Of a stretch of 6,780 nucleotides of DNA, positions 1-5,844 are shown piece after piece. The DNA is taken from positions 3,835-10,614 of the forward strand of contig DBCH01000017.1 of NCBI GenBank assembly GCA_002292955.1. Direction: 5' to 3'. This DNA is from Microbacteriaceae bacterium UBA963 (GTDB lineage: Bacteria; Actinomycetota; Actinomycetes; Actinomycetales; Microbacteriaceae). The notes beneath the pieces were generated by a model that saw only the letters and a list, made by a program, of their open reading frames with translations, did not search any database and was not told where the DNA came from. The first letter of the stretch is position 1. Every line of letters starts with the position of its first letter. The position numbers and the translations under genes were made by a program.

Positions 1-20
1 CCAAGCTGCGCCACAGCCCG
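1..20 (-). tRNA. tRNA-Pro, 5' end only (partial, runs off the left edge)
   Basis: Read on the minus strand from position 20 down to 1, the sequence fits the first 20 nt of a bacterial tRNA-Pro. It has a seven-base acceptor strand CGGGCTG, then T8 and G9, the D-stem strand GCGC, and the D-loop start AGCTTGG. A C at position 1 is typical of bacterial tRNA-Pro, and the GGCGCAGCTTGG block matches what I remember of actinobacterial proline tRNAs. The anticodon, T arm and 3' acceptor strand lie outside the window, so the isoacceptor cannot be named and folding cannot be checked. It lies 77 nt downstream of the last lipoprotein gene, on the same strand. Confidence 0.72.
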
Positions 21-47
21 TGGCTCGTGCCCGAGGGCAACTCCAAA

Positions 48-53
48 AGTCTA
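48..53 (-). promoter_or_regulatory. Possible -10 element for the tRNA gene
   Basis: On the minus strand the hexamer TAGACT (fits TAnnnT) lies 27 nt upstream of the presumed tRNA 5' end. Transcription would then start near position 41, giving a leader of about 20 nt. No convincing TTGACA-like -35 is seen 16 to 18 nt upstream. I see no hairpin followed by a T-run between the lipoprotein stop at 98 and the tRNA, so read-through from upstream is also possible. This is a weak call based on position and one hexamer. Confidence 0.3.
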
Positions 54-97
54 GCGGTTTGCGGGGTAGACGTTAGTGCTCTCGCCCTCACCGATTG

Positions 98-688
98 CTA
101 GCGCCGAACCGTGACGAGCCATTCTTTAAAGTTCGGGGTGTCATCCAGGCGACGCAGGTGGAAGTCGTGCGACGGCACGGTTTGCGACAGAGAATCGTCG
201 GGAGCGGGATAGGTTACGTCCACCTCCCACGGGTCAGTTCCCGGTTCAAAAGTGCCATCAAGTTTCTGTTGGCCGTAGAACATGATTGGGGACCCGATGC
301 TCCAGTTGGATACGGTAAAGCGAGTGAAATCATTGCCAGTCTCGGCGAACTTTACTTCGACAGTGGCGTCAGTGTAAACATCACCGCTAGTTGACGTAAA
401 TGAGTTGTAGCCGTTGGTGCACCAGGTTGCCCCCGGCTTGAGCGGGCCGGTCGGGTCAGGATGTGATTCCCCGGTGCGCTTCATCTCGAATTCGCCCACG
501 GACATAATCGTTTTGTCGGTGTCGTTGAGCACGCACAGGCGGCTCGCACGGTACGCACTCGCCTCTCTGGAGGTCCCCTCCGTTGAGCCACTCGAGGAAC
601 CACCGGGAGCACAAGCTGCTAGTGAGGTTGCGGCAAAGATCGCGATAGAGCCCCACGCGATTGCTCGATAAACCGGGCTGATTTTCAT
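98..688 (-). CDS. Small lipoprotein of unknown family, copy 1 (paralogue of the next gene upstream)
   Basis: This encodes a 196-residue predicted lipoprotein whose family I do not recognise. The N-terminus has a type II signal peptide: basic start MKIS, hydrophobic stretch 9-25, lipobox LAAC with the lipidated cysteine at 26. A Gly/Ser-rich linker (29-40) follows, then a compact domain with two cysteines (C52 in LCVLN, C90 in TWC) that could form a disulfide. The segment TGPLKPGATWC at 80-90 and the end RRLDDTPNFKEWLVTVR are almost unchanged in the adjacent paralogue. A TTG at 718 in the same frame would add ten residues, but the ATG at 688 is preferred: AAAGGA lies 8 nt upstream and the signal peptide begins there. 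The start is 30 nt after the paralogue's stop, so the two are probably cotranscribed. It should be anchored on the outer face of the membrane. Two 60-base lines inside it are about half GC, lower than der. Confidence 0.85.
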   Translation of the reverse strand: MKISPVYRAIAWGSIAIFAATSLAACAPGGSSSGSTEGTSREASAYRASRLCVLNDTDKTIMSVGEFEMKRTGESHPDPTGPLKPGATWCTNGYNSFTSTSGDVYTDATVEVKFAETGNDFTRFTVSNWSIGSPIMFYGQQKLDGTFEPGTDPWEVDVTYPAPDDSLSQTVPSHDFHLRRLDDTPNFKEWLVTVRR

Positions 689-696
689 GGTCGTTT

Positions 697-702
697 TCCT
701 TT
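697..702 (-). promoter_or_regulatory. Ribosome binding site AAAGGA for lipoprotein copy 1
   Basis: AAAGGA on the minus strand sits 8 nt before the ATG at 688. It decides between this ATG and the in-frame TTG at 718, which directly abuts the upstream stop codon and would place the binding site inside the coding region. Confidence 0.7.
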
Positions 703-718
703 CGTCTGTGGTTGTCAA

Positions 719-1315
719 CTAAGACCGAACCGTGACGAGCCACTCTTTGAAGTTAGGCGTGTCATCCAAGCGACGCACGTGGTAGTCGTGAGCTGGTCCG
801 GTTTTGGTATAGACCGTGCCCTGCTCGGGAATTGTCGTATCCATCTCCCACGGCGCGTCGTATGTGCCGGGCGTAAATGTCCAATCCCAGGTCTGTTGGC
901 CGAACTGAATGAATGGGTACCCATTGCCGGGGTTACTCACGGCAAACCTCGTGAAGTCACCGCCAGACTCGGCAAACCTGATTTCGACGCTAGCGTCCAT
1001 GGTCTCGCCGGAACTGTCAATGAAAGCGTTGTAGCCGTCCGTACACCAGGTAGCTCCTGGTTCGAGTGGGCCGGTTGCGTCTGGGCGCGTCTCGCCCGTT
1101 CGGGTCATCTCGAACTCACCCACCGAAAGAATTGTTTTGTCGGTGCCGTTGAGCACGCACAGGTGGCTGGCACGATAGGCGCCGGCCTCACGTCCTATGG
1201 CGCCTTTCGTTGCCGTGGCCGAGGAAACACCGGAAGCGCAAGCGACCAGGGTAGTCATCGCAAAAATGGCAATCGCGGCAGCGGCAACAACTCTACGGGC
1301 AGAGGTAACTGACAT
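719..1315 (-). CDS. Small lipoprotein of unknown family, copy 2 (first of the tandem pair)
   Basis: This encodes a 198-residue predicted lipoprotein. It has a signal peptide with RR at 7-8, hydrophobic stretch 9-24, and lipobox LVAC with the cysteine at 26, the same position as in copy 1. The domain holds C53 (LCVLN) and C91 (TWC), a Trp/Phe-rich middle (WDWTF, PWE) and the shared end RRLDDTPNFKEWLVTVR. The ATG at 1315 is chosen because GGGAAG lies 5 nt upstream; a GTG two codons earlier (1321) overlaps that site. It is the first gene of the pair, after a 108-nt gap, so a promoter for both copies is likely in that gap. The alternating polar/hydrophobic pattern suggests a beta-rich fold, which is inference only. 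No enzymatic motif is visible, so a binding or structural role is as likely as any other. Confidence 0.87.
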   Translation of the reverse strand: MSVTSARRVVAAAAIAIFAMTTLVACASGVSSATATKGAIGREAGAYRASHLCVLNGTDKTILSVGEFEMTRTGETRPDATGPLEPGATWCTDGYNAFIDSSGETMDASVEIRFAESGGDFTRFAVSNPGNGYPFIQFGQQTWDWTFTPGTYDAPWEMDTTIPEQGTVYTKTGPAHDYHVRRLDDTPNFKEWLVTVRS

Positions 1316-1365
1316 GGGCACTTCCCATCAATCTGAGTGGGCAGACAAAACGAACGATGACAACT

Positions 1366-1371
1366 CTATTA
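1366..1371 (-). promoter_or_regulatory. Weak -10-like hexamer in the gap before the lipoprotein pair
   Basis: The gap 1316-1423 separates the phosphoesterase stop from the lipoprotein pair. On the minus strand it holds TAATAG at 1371-1366, which would give a leader of about 45 nt. No good -35 lies 16 to 18 nt upstream. A separate TTGTCA a little downstream matches -35 at five of six bases but has no matching -10. This is the most likely place for the pair's promoter, but the element itself is not secure. Confidence 0.22.
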
Positions 1372-1408
1372 CCCCAACCTGAGAAAACTTACCTCTCTTA
1401 GGGGAAAT

Positions 1409-1427
1409 CTAAATGAGCCTCGTTTAG
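1409..1427. promoter_or_regulatory. 19-bp near-perfect dyad at the end of the phosphoesterase gene
   Basis: The plus strand reads CTAAATGAGCCTCGTTTAG, symmetric except for the centre base and one T/G position. It overlaps the TAA stop of the phosphoesterase gene (1424-1426). As minus-strand RNA it would form a stem with one C-A mismatch and a very tight loop, followed by only ATTT and then CCCC, so it is a poor intrinsic terminator. As plus-strand RNA the mismatch becomes a G-U pair. It could instead be a dimeric repressor site upstream of the lipoprotein pair, or a weak transcription or mRNA-end signal. Confidence 0.35.
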
Positions 1428-2323
1428 GTTTCTGCGGGAATCAAAAAGCTGTCGACCACGCGTCCATCGACGGCCACGAATTCGGCAAAAAGGCCGTCCG
1501 GCCGGGGTGTGAGAAAGAGCGCGCCGAACTGCTCGTCGAAGCAGGTGACCGAACCAGTCACCCGGTCGCCACAGGCGTAGAGAGTCTTGCCGCCGGCGCC
1601 ATTAACGACGTAGGCCACTCCCCCGAGTTCGACGCGTTCGTATACATGATCGTGTCCTGAGAGCACCATGTCTACGCCCATGCCCACGAAGTCCCACTGG
1701 TAGTCCGGAGTGGAGCCGTGGCGGTCCCCCGACGAAAACGGTGGATGGTGCACCACCACGATTTTGTAGGTGGCCGTCGATGCCGCAACAACTTTGCGCA
1801 GCCACGCCTCCTGGTTGTGATTGGCATCCAGCGACGCCAAACCCTGCTCGCTGTCAAGAATGAAGAAAGCGGTTTCCCCCACGATGACCGTGTACTCGCG
1901 CTGGCCATTAAGGTAGCCAAAGTAGTCGTCGAACGCGGCGATGCCTTCGTCGTAGTCGTGATTACCCGCGGCGGGGTAGAAGGTTTCGGCGCCCACGAAG
2001 GAGCCGTAGTAGTCGCCAACGAGAGTGGCGTAACCCGCATTCGAGTAGACGTTGTCACCGGTGGTGACAATCGCGGCTGGGTTGCGCGCCGCCACCAGGT
2101 TGGCCACGGCTCGCTGGTTTTCATCGCCAGAACCAAAATCACCAATGACGGCGATGGTGCCGCCGGATGGCACCTCAAGACCAGTTGCCGACGTCGACGG
2201 TGTTGCGGTGTCGGACTGGCTCGTGACCGTGCACGCCGACAAAGCAACGGTCGGCGCAATGACTAAGGCCACTATTGCGAGACAAAAGAGCCCGCGTCGG
2301 AGAAGACCAGGCAACCGAGTCAC
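1424..2323 (-). CDS. Metallophosphoesterase lipoprotein, purple acid phosphatase-like
   Basis: This encodes a 299-residue exported phosphoesterase of the calcineurin-like superfamily. The metal-binding blocks appear in order: GDFG at 61-64, GDNVY at 89-93, GNHD at 120-123, HHPPF at 192-196 and GHDHVYER at 223-230. The GDNxY and GHxHxYER forms point to the purple or tartrate-resistant acid phosphatase branch; the substrate is unknown. Hydrophobic segment 12-28 and lipobox LSAC (C31) make it a lipoprotein, followed by a Ser/Thr-rich linker to about residue 50. C251 and C261 could pair. The frame stays open about 100 codons further upstream, but that stretch is antisense-like shadow inside the TMEM175 gene. 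The GTG at 2323 is the start because it gives a complete signal peptide, has GGGAG 9 nt upstream, and overlaps the previous stop as GTGA. It is likely cotranslated with the channel gene and acts outside the membrane. Confidence 0.92.
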   Translation of the reverse strand: MTRLPGLLRRGLFCLAIVALVIAPTVALSACTVTSQSDTATPSTSATGLEVPSGGTIAVIGDFGSGDENQRAVANLVAARNPAAIVTTGDNVYSNAGYATLVGDYYGSFVGAETFYPAAGNHDYDEGIAAFDDYFGYLNGQREYTVIVGETAFFILDSEQGLASLDANHNQEAWLRKVVAASTATYKIVVVHHPPFSSGDRHGSTPDYQWDFVGMGVDMVLSGHDHVYERVELGGVAYVVNGAGGKTLYACGDRVTGSVTCFDEQFGALFLTPRPDGLFAEFVAVDGRVVDSFLIPAET

Positions 2324-3030
2324 CGGTCGGTGCTCCCAGATTTGCTCCGGGGCGTGCTCCGGGCTTTGCTCGGGGCTTTGCTCGGGGCTTGGCCCCGGGC
2401 AGTGTTTCCGCCGGACGTGTGACGCACGGGCGCGATTCGCCGAATGATTTTCATCGTGACGGGGACCAGGAACATACCCACGAGACCCCAGAGCCCAAAC
2501 TGCGGAATAACCAAACCTGCAATCAGGGCAATGACGAAAAAAATGGTCACAACGAGCGACGCCAGCCAGCCATTCGCCGTCTTCGATGCCCCGTGCTCGA
2601 ATTCGGGGTGGCGACGCACGTGGTTGCACATCACGAAGTGCATCAGCGAAATCAGGATCATCGTGCCGATGTAGAAGGCCACTGCGACGACGTCGTCAGC
2701 GTTACCTTCAACGATCAGAGCCGTGGGCACGGGCATCAGCACGATTCCGAAGAGCCACACGAAGTTGAAGAAAATCAGAAACGTGTCGAACTTGTCGATG
2801 AGGCGAAAGAGGCGGTGATGTTCCAGCCAGAAGTTCGCGATGATGGCAAAACTGATAGCGAACATAATGAGTTCGGGAACGACGCGTGCGAGAAATTCCT
2901 CGGCGTCCCGGCTGCCCAACTGAGCGGCGGCATCAACAACAGGAAGTATGAGCAGAGTGGCCGCAATCGCCACAACCGCGTCGGTGAAGTTGACGAGCCT
3001 GTCGTATCCTTTGTGTTCCGCGATTCCCAT
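2320..3030 (-). CDS. TMEM175/DUF1211 family membrane protein, putative potassium channel
   Basis: This encodes a 236-residue integral membrane protein. The N-terminus carries the family signature RLVNFTDAVVAIAATLLIL (11-29), here FTD where most members have FSD. A second family block, HHRLFRLIDKFDTFL at 71-85, leads into a third helix ending MPVPTAL. Six hydrophobic segments are visible, at about 14-33, 51-67, 82-107, 114-135, 153-173 and 177-195. Known bacterial TMEM175 proteins are K+-selective channels lacking the usual TVGYG filter; whether this one conducts is inferred. The tail after residue 196 is basic and Ser/Pro/Lys-rich, built from the 12-bp repeats, and by the positive-inside rule should be cytoplasmic. 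The ATG at 3030 follows the Nudix stop by 7 nt; its upstream GGGA at 10 nt spacing is weak, so coupling to the previous gene is likely. Its stop overlaps the phosphoesterase start. Confidence 0.9.
   Translation of the reverse strand: MGIAEHKGYDRLVNFTDAVVAIAATLLILPVVDAAAQLGSRDAEEFLARVVPELIMFAISFAIIANFWLEHHRLFRLIDKFDTFLIFFNFVWLFGIVLMPVPTALIVEGNADDVVAVAFYIGTMILISLMHFVMCNHVRRHPEFEHGASKTANGWLASLVVTIFFVIALIAGLVIPQFGLWGLVGMFLVPVTMKIIRRIAPVRHTSGGNTARGQAPSKAPSKARSTPRSKSGSTDR
2333..2337 (-). promoter_or_regulatory. Ribosome binding site GGGAG for the phosphoesterase gene
   Basis: GGGAG on the minus strand lies 9 nt before the GTG at 2323, inside the last codons of the TMEM175 gene and next to its 12-bp repeat array. 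Together with the GTGA overlap it fixes the phosphoesterase start and suggests translational coupling. Confidence 0.65.
2341..2400 (-). repeat. Five-unit 12-bp tandem repeat inside the TMEM175 gene
   Basis: Five consecutive 12-bp units fill 2341-2400; the plus-strand consensus is TTTGCTCGGGGC. Units three and four (2365-2376, 2377-2388) are identical, and the outer units differ by one to four bases. As 12 is a multiple of three, the array stays in frame and encodes five four-residue units in the channel protein tail (residues 211-230): ARGQ, APSK, APSK, ARST, PRSK. Gain or loss of units would change tail length without breaking the frame. Confidence 0.92.
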
Positions 3031-3037
3031 CGGAGCG

Positions 3038-3562
3038 CTATCCCGCGAATTCGATCAGGCGCTCACGAAGCGCCGGCCACGAAGACGCAAATCCCGGATG
3101 CAGGTCGCGCGTCGACACCTCGTCAACGGCTACCCACTCGAGCTCGAGAGATTCGGCATCGCCCATCACCGGAACGAAGTGTTCCTCGGCACGGGCCACG
3201 ACGGTGGTGTACGACCAGTACTCGAGGTCAAACACGCTAACAAAGAGCACGGTAACAAGATTGCCGGGAACGCCCGCTTCTTCGGCCGCTTCGCGCAGGG
3301 CAGCGTCCTGAGCCGACTCGTGCTGACGGCGAGCACCACCCGGAAGAGCCCAGGTTCCCCCGTTATGACTCCACGTGGCACGATGCTGCAACAGAATTCC
3401 GTGATCGGGATGCCACAGCAATAGTCCCGATGCGCCGAAGGCTCCCCAGTACTTGGTGCCGTCGGGGGCGTAGACCCAGTTGTCGCCCGGATCCCGCAAG
3501 TGAGCAGGGGGCATGTGGGGAGGTGCGTTCTGCGCTGCGAGACGCTTGAACTCTTCTGTCAT
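3038..3562 (-). CDS. Nudix hydrolase
   Basis: This encodes a 174-residue cytoplasmic Nudix hydrolase. The complete Nudix box runs from G76 to V98 and fits GX5EX7REUXEEXGU: G76, E82, R90-E91, E94-E95, G97, V98. The Glu residues bind Mg2+ for cleavage of a nucleoside diphosphate linked to another group. The N-terminal 40 residues and the motif WALPGG before the box resemble actinobacterial Nudix proteins often labelled MutT-like; the true substrate (oxidised nucleotide, ADP-ribose, other) cannot be read from the sequence. The ATG at 3562 has a near-ideal AGGAGG 4 nt upstream. The gene starts 44 nt after the der stop without a convincing terminator in between, and ends 7 nt before the TMEM175 gene, so it could be read from the der transcript. 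Confidence 0.94.
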   Translation of the reverse strand: MTEEFKRLAAQNAPPHMPPAHLRDPGDNWVYAPDGTKYWGAFGASGLLLWHPDHGILLQHRATWSHNGGTWALPGGARRQHESAQDAALREAAEEAGVPGNLVTVLFVSVFDLEYWSYTTVVARAEEHFVPVMGDAESLELEWVAVDEVSTRDLHPGFASSWPALRERLIEFAG

Positions 3563-3566
3563 GACG

Positions 3567-3572
3567 CCTCCT
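3567..3572 (-). promoter_or_regulatory. Strong ribosome binding site AGGAGG for the Nudix gene
   Basis: AGGAGG on the minus strand, 4 nt before the ATG at 3562, is the best Shine-Dalgarno match in the window. It implies independent, efficient initiation of the Nudix gene rather than dependence on coupling to der. Confidence 0.8.
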
Positions 3573-3606
3573 TTTCTCCAGCGTAGTGCGGTGTGAGCGC
3601 GCAGCG

Positions 3607-5160
3607 TTAGCGCTTGCGCTTCTCACGAACGCGCATGTTGACCTGCACGGGAGAGCCCTCGAAACCGTAGATCTCGCGCAGTCGACGCGTGATGTATCGA
3701 CGGTACCCGGGGTCGAGAAAACCCGTGGTGAAAAGAACGAACGTGGGCGGCCGCGTTGAGGCCTGCGTGCCGAAAAGAATGCGTGGCTGCTTGCCACCGC
3801 GCACCGGGTGCGGGTGGGCCGCTGTGAGCTCCGACAGGAACGCGTTGAACTTACCCGTGGCGATGCGCGTGTCCCACGACCGCAGGGCGAGCTCGAGAGC
3901 GGGGACCAGTTTCTCCATGTGGCGGCCGGTACGCGCCGAGATATTGACCCGCGGAGCCCAGGCCACATGCGCGAGGTCCTGCTCAATCTCGCGCTCAAGG
4001 TAACGGCGACGATCGTCGTCGAGCAGGTCCCACTTGTTGAACGCCAGAACCAGCGCACGGCCCGACTCCAAAACCAAGTCGATGATGCGCACGTCTTGTT
4101 CGCTGATGGGCTCGGTCACATCGAGCATGACCACCGCAACCTCGGCCTTTTCGAGGGCAGCGCTCGTGCGGAGGGTGGCGTAGAAGTCGGCGCCCTGCTG
4201 GAGGTGAACGCGACGACGAATTCCGGCCGTGTCAACGAAACGCCAAATCTTGCCGGCAATCTCCACCTGCTCGTCAACCGGGTCGCGCGTGGTGCCGGCC
4301 AGCTCGTTCACCACAACGCGCTCTTCGCCCGCGGCCTTGTTGAGCAGTGACGACTTACCTACGTTGGGACGACCGAGGATTGCCACGCGGCGGGGTCCGC
4401 CCACCTCCTGTTTAGCAACGGCCGAGATGGCGGGGAGCTTGCCGACTACCAGGTCGAGCAGGTCGGCAACGCCACGCCCGTGTAGGGCAGAGACGGGATA
4501 CGGCTCGCCGAGACCCAGCGACCACAGGGCTGCGGCATTGGGTTCCTGGCGCGAGTCGTCGACCTTGTTGGCCACCAGGTAAACGGGAATCTTGGTTTTG
4601 CGCAGCAAGCGCACCACGTGCTCGTCGGTGGCGGTGGCACCCACGTTTGCGTCCACAACAAAGAGCACGGCGTCGGCCAAGTCGATGGCCACCTCAGCCT
4701 GTGCGGCAACCGACGCATTAATGCCCTGCGCGTCGGGCTCCCACCCGCCGGTGTCCACGAGCGTGAAGTTGCGGGTGTTCCACTCCGACTTGTAGGCAAC
4801 GCGATCACGAGTGACGCCGGGAGTGTCTTCGACCACGGCCTCGCGACGCCCGAGAATGCGGTTGACGAGAGCTGATTTGCCCACGTTGGGGCGGCCCACC
4901 ACGGCAAGCACGGGCAGAGCGGGCAGGTAGGTGATCTCGTCGGGATCTTCGGTGACCGCCTCGAGAACATCGAAGTCGTCTTCGTCGAGGTCGTACTCGT
5001 TGAGGCCCTGACGGAGTGCCGCTGCGCGAGCCTGCGCCACGTCTTCGGTCAGCGACTCGAGCGTGACGCCCAGCTGCTCTACGTCGGCGTCGTCGATGAG
5101 GGCATCGTCAAACTCGTCGCCGTTCGTCGCCTCGCCGCGCGAGGTGGTCTTGTCTGACAT
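3607..5160 (-). CDS. der: Ribosome-assembly GTPase Der (EngA), tandem G domains
   Basis: This encodes a 517-residue Der GTPase, essential in most bacteria for late 50S subunit assembly. G domain 1 has GRPNVGKS (89-96), DTGG (136-139), NKVD (198-201) and SAL (224-226). G domain 2 has GRPNVGKS (263-270), DTAG (310-313), NKWD (375-378) and SAR (408-410). The C-terminal KH-like domain covers about 438-517 and ends in the basic VREKRKR. Before the first G domain is an acidic extension of about 80 residues (GDEFDDALIDDADVEQL, then DLDEDDFD), absent from E. coli Der but usual in actinobacterial forms. All GTP-binding motifs are intact. The ATG at 5160 has AAGGA 5 nt upstream and follows the cmk stop by 15 nt, consistent with one transcript. 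A nearby shadow frame of 231 codons inside the gene is not coding. Confidence 0.98.
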   Translation of the reverse strand: MSDKTTSRGEATNGDEFDDALIDDADVEQLGVTLESLTEDVAQARAAALRQGLNEYDLDEDDFDVLEAVTEDPDEITYLPALPVLAVVGRPNVGKSALVNRILGRREAVVEDTPGVTRDRVAYKSEWNTRNFTLVDTGGWEPDAQGINASVAAQAEVAIDLADAVLFVVDANVGATATDEHVVRLLRKTKIPVYLVANKVDDSRQEPNAAALWSLGLGEPYPVSALHGRGVADLLDLVVGKLPAISAVAKQEVGGPRRVAILGRPNVGKSSLLNKAAGEERVVVNELAGTTRDPVDEQVEIAGKIWRFVDTAGIRRRVHLQQGADFYATLRTSAALEKAEVAVVMLDVTEPISEQDVRIIDLVLESGRALVLAFNKWDLLDDDRRRYLEREIEQDLAHVAWAPRVNISARTGRHMEKLVPALELALRSWDTRIATGKFNAFLSELTAAHPHPVRGGKQPRILFGTQASTRPPTFVLFTTGFLDPGYRRYITRRLREIYGFEGSPVQVNMRVREKRKR

Positions 5161-5175
5161 GGAAATCCTTAGCTG

Positions 5176-5844
5176 CTAGGTCGTGGCACTCCTGATGTGC
5201 GCCACCACCGCGCCAACCGTCTGGTCGAAGGTGAGATTCGTGGAATCAATGGTCACAACGCCATCGGCGGCGGTCATGAAGTCGGAAACGCGAGCATCGG
5301 CCGCATCCCTATCGCGAACCAGACGGGTTAGCTCGTCTCGCGACTCAGGTGGAACCTCGAGTCCCCGACGCTCCATTCTAACGCTCTCGTCGGCCGTGAG
5401 CAGGATGCGCGCATCGGCATCGGGCGCCACCACGGTGGTGATGTCACGTCCTTCAACCACAATGCCGGCCTCCCTGGTGTTTGCCATGGTCTCGCGGAAG
5501 CGCTGATTGAGAAAAGCACGCACCTCGGGAACCCGCGCTACGGCACTGACGAGGGCGGTCACCTGCGGAGAGCGAATCGCCTCGGTGACGTTCGTCGATC
5601 CCACCGACACGGCAAAGTCGTCGGGGTCGGCAGCAAACGAGACCTCGAGATTCTCTAGCGACCCGGCAACCGCCGAGGAATCATCGGCATCAATTCCTGA
5701 ATGGAGCACGTGCCAGGCCACGGCCCGATACGCCGCACCGGTGTCAAGGTAGGCGTAGTTCAGCCGACGCGCAGCCGCCATGCTCACACTCGACTTACCC
5801 GAGCCGGCGGGGCCATCGAGCGCGATGATCACCGGTGTTGTCAT
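5176..5844 (-). CDS. cmk: Cytidylate kinase (CMP/dCMP kinase)
   Basis: This encodes a 222-residue cytidylate kinase, which phosphorylates CMP and dCMP with ATP in cytoplasmic pyrimidine salvage and nucleotide supply. Visible motifs are the P-loop GPAGSGKS (11-18), DTGAAYRA (34-41), the CMP-binding VVEGRDITTVVAPDA (129-143), the lid region RMERRGLE (156-163), VRDRDAADARVSDF (176-189) and the final TIDSTNLT (198-205). Length and motif order are normal for the family. The frame also offers a GTG five codons earlier (5859), but the ATG at 5844 is preferred because it overlaps the tyrA stop as ATGA, a classic coupling arrangement, and puts the P-loop at the usual distance from the N-terminus. No strong Shine-Dalgarno is seen, which fits reinitiation after tyrA. 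Confidence 0.97.
   Translation of the reverse strand: MTTPVIIALDGPAGSGKSSVSMAAARRLNYAYLDTGAAYRAVAWHVLHSGIDADDSSAVAGSLENLEVSFAADPDDFAVSVGSTNVTEAIRSPQVTALVSAVARVPEVRAFLNQRFRETMANTREAGIVVEGRDITTVVAPDADARILLTADESVRMERRGLEVPPESRDELTRLVRDRDAADARVSDFMTAADGVVTIDSTNLTFDQTVGAVVAHIRSATT

Larger units (their letters stand above)
98..1315 (-). repeat. Tandem gene duplication (two diverged lipoprotein copies)
   Basis: The two lipoprotein genes are direct repeats of each other. The most conserved DNA is at their 3' ends: positions 98-169 and 719-790 match at 62 of 72 bases by hand alignment without gaps. In protein, residues 40-95 of copy 1 match copy 2 at 45 of 56 positions, and the last 17 shared residues are identical. 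The signal peptides, linkers and the 140-175 region have diverged, which points to an old duplication followed by drift rather than a recent one. Confidence 0.9.

Noticed and set aside
29..40. Short hairpin TGCCC-GA-GGGCA as a terminator after the lipoprotein pair
   Set aside because: The stem is five base pairs with a loop too small to form fully and no T-run on either strand; it lies between the candidate -10 and the tRNA.
779..1312. 177-codon plus-strand frame opposite lipoprotein copy 2
   Set aside because: Antisense to a gene supported by signal peptide, paralogy and ribosome binding site; no recognisable protein features.
2324..2629. N-terminal 102-residue extension of the phosphoesterase frame
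   Set aside because: It would put a Pro/Glu/Gln repeat and scrambled sequence before a complete lipoprotein signal peptide; the extension is the off-frame reading of the TMEM175 gene and its 12-bp array.
2275..3240. 321-codon open frame on the plus strand opposite the TMEM175 gene and parts of its neighbours
   Set aside because: It is rich in Arg, His, Glu and Gln with no domain, lies antisense to three well supported genes, and such long antisense frames are common in GC-rich DNA.
3563..3606. Terminator or promoter between der and the Nudix gene
   Set aside because: I found no stable stem with a T-run and no paired -35/-10 hexamers; only the strong ribosome binding site is supported there.
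3363..4058. 231-codon minus-strand frame inside der and the Nudix gene
   Set aside because: It is Arg/Ser/Thr-rich shadow translation in another frame of der; no motif, and der is certain.
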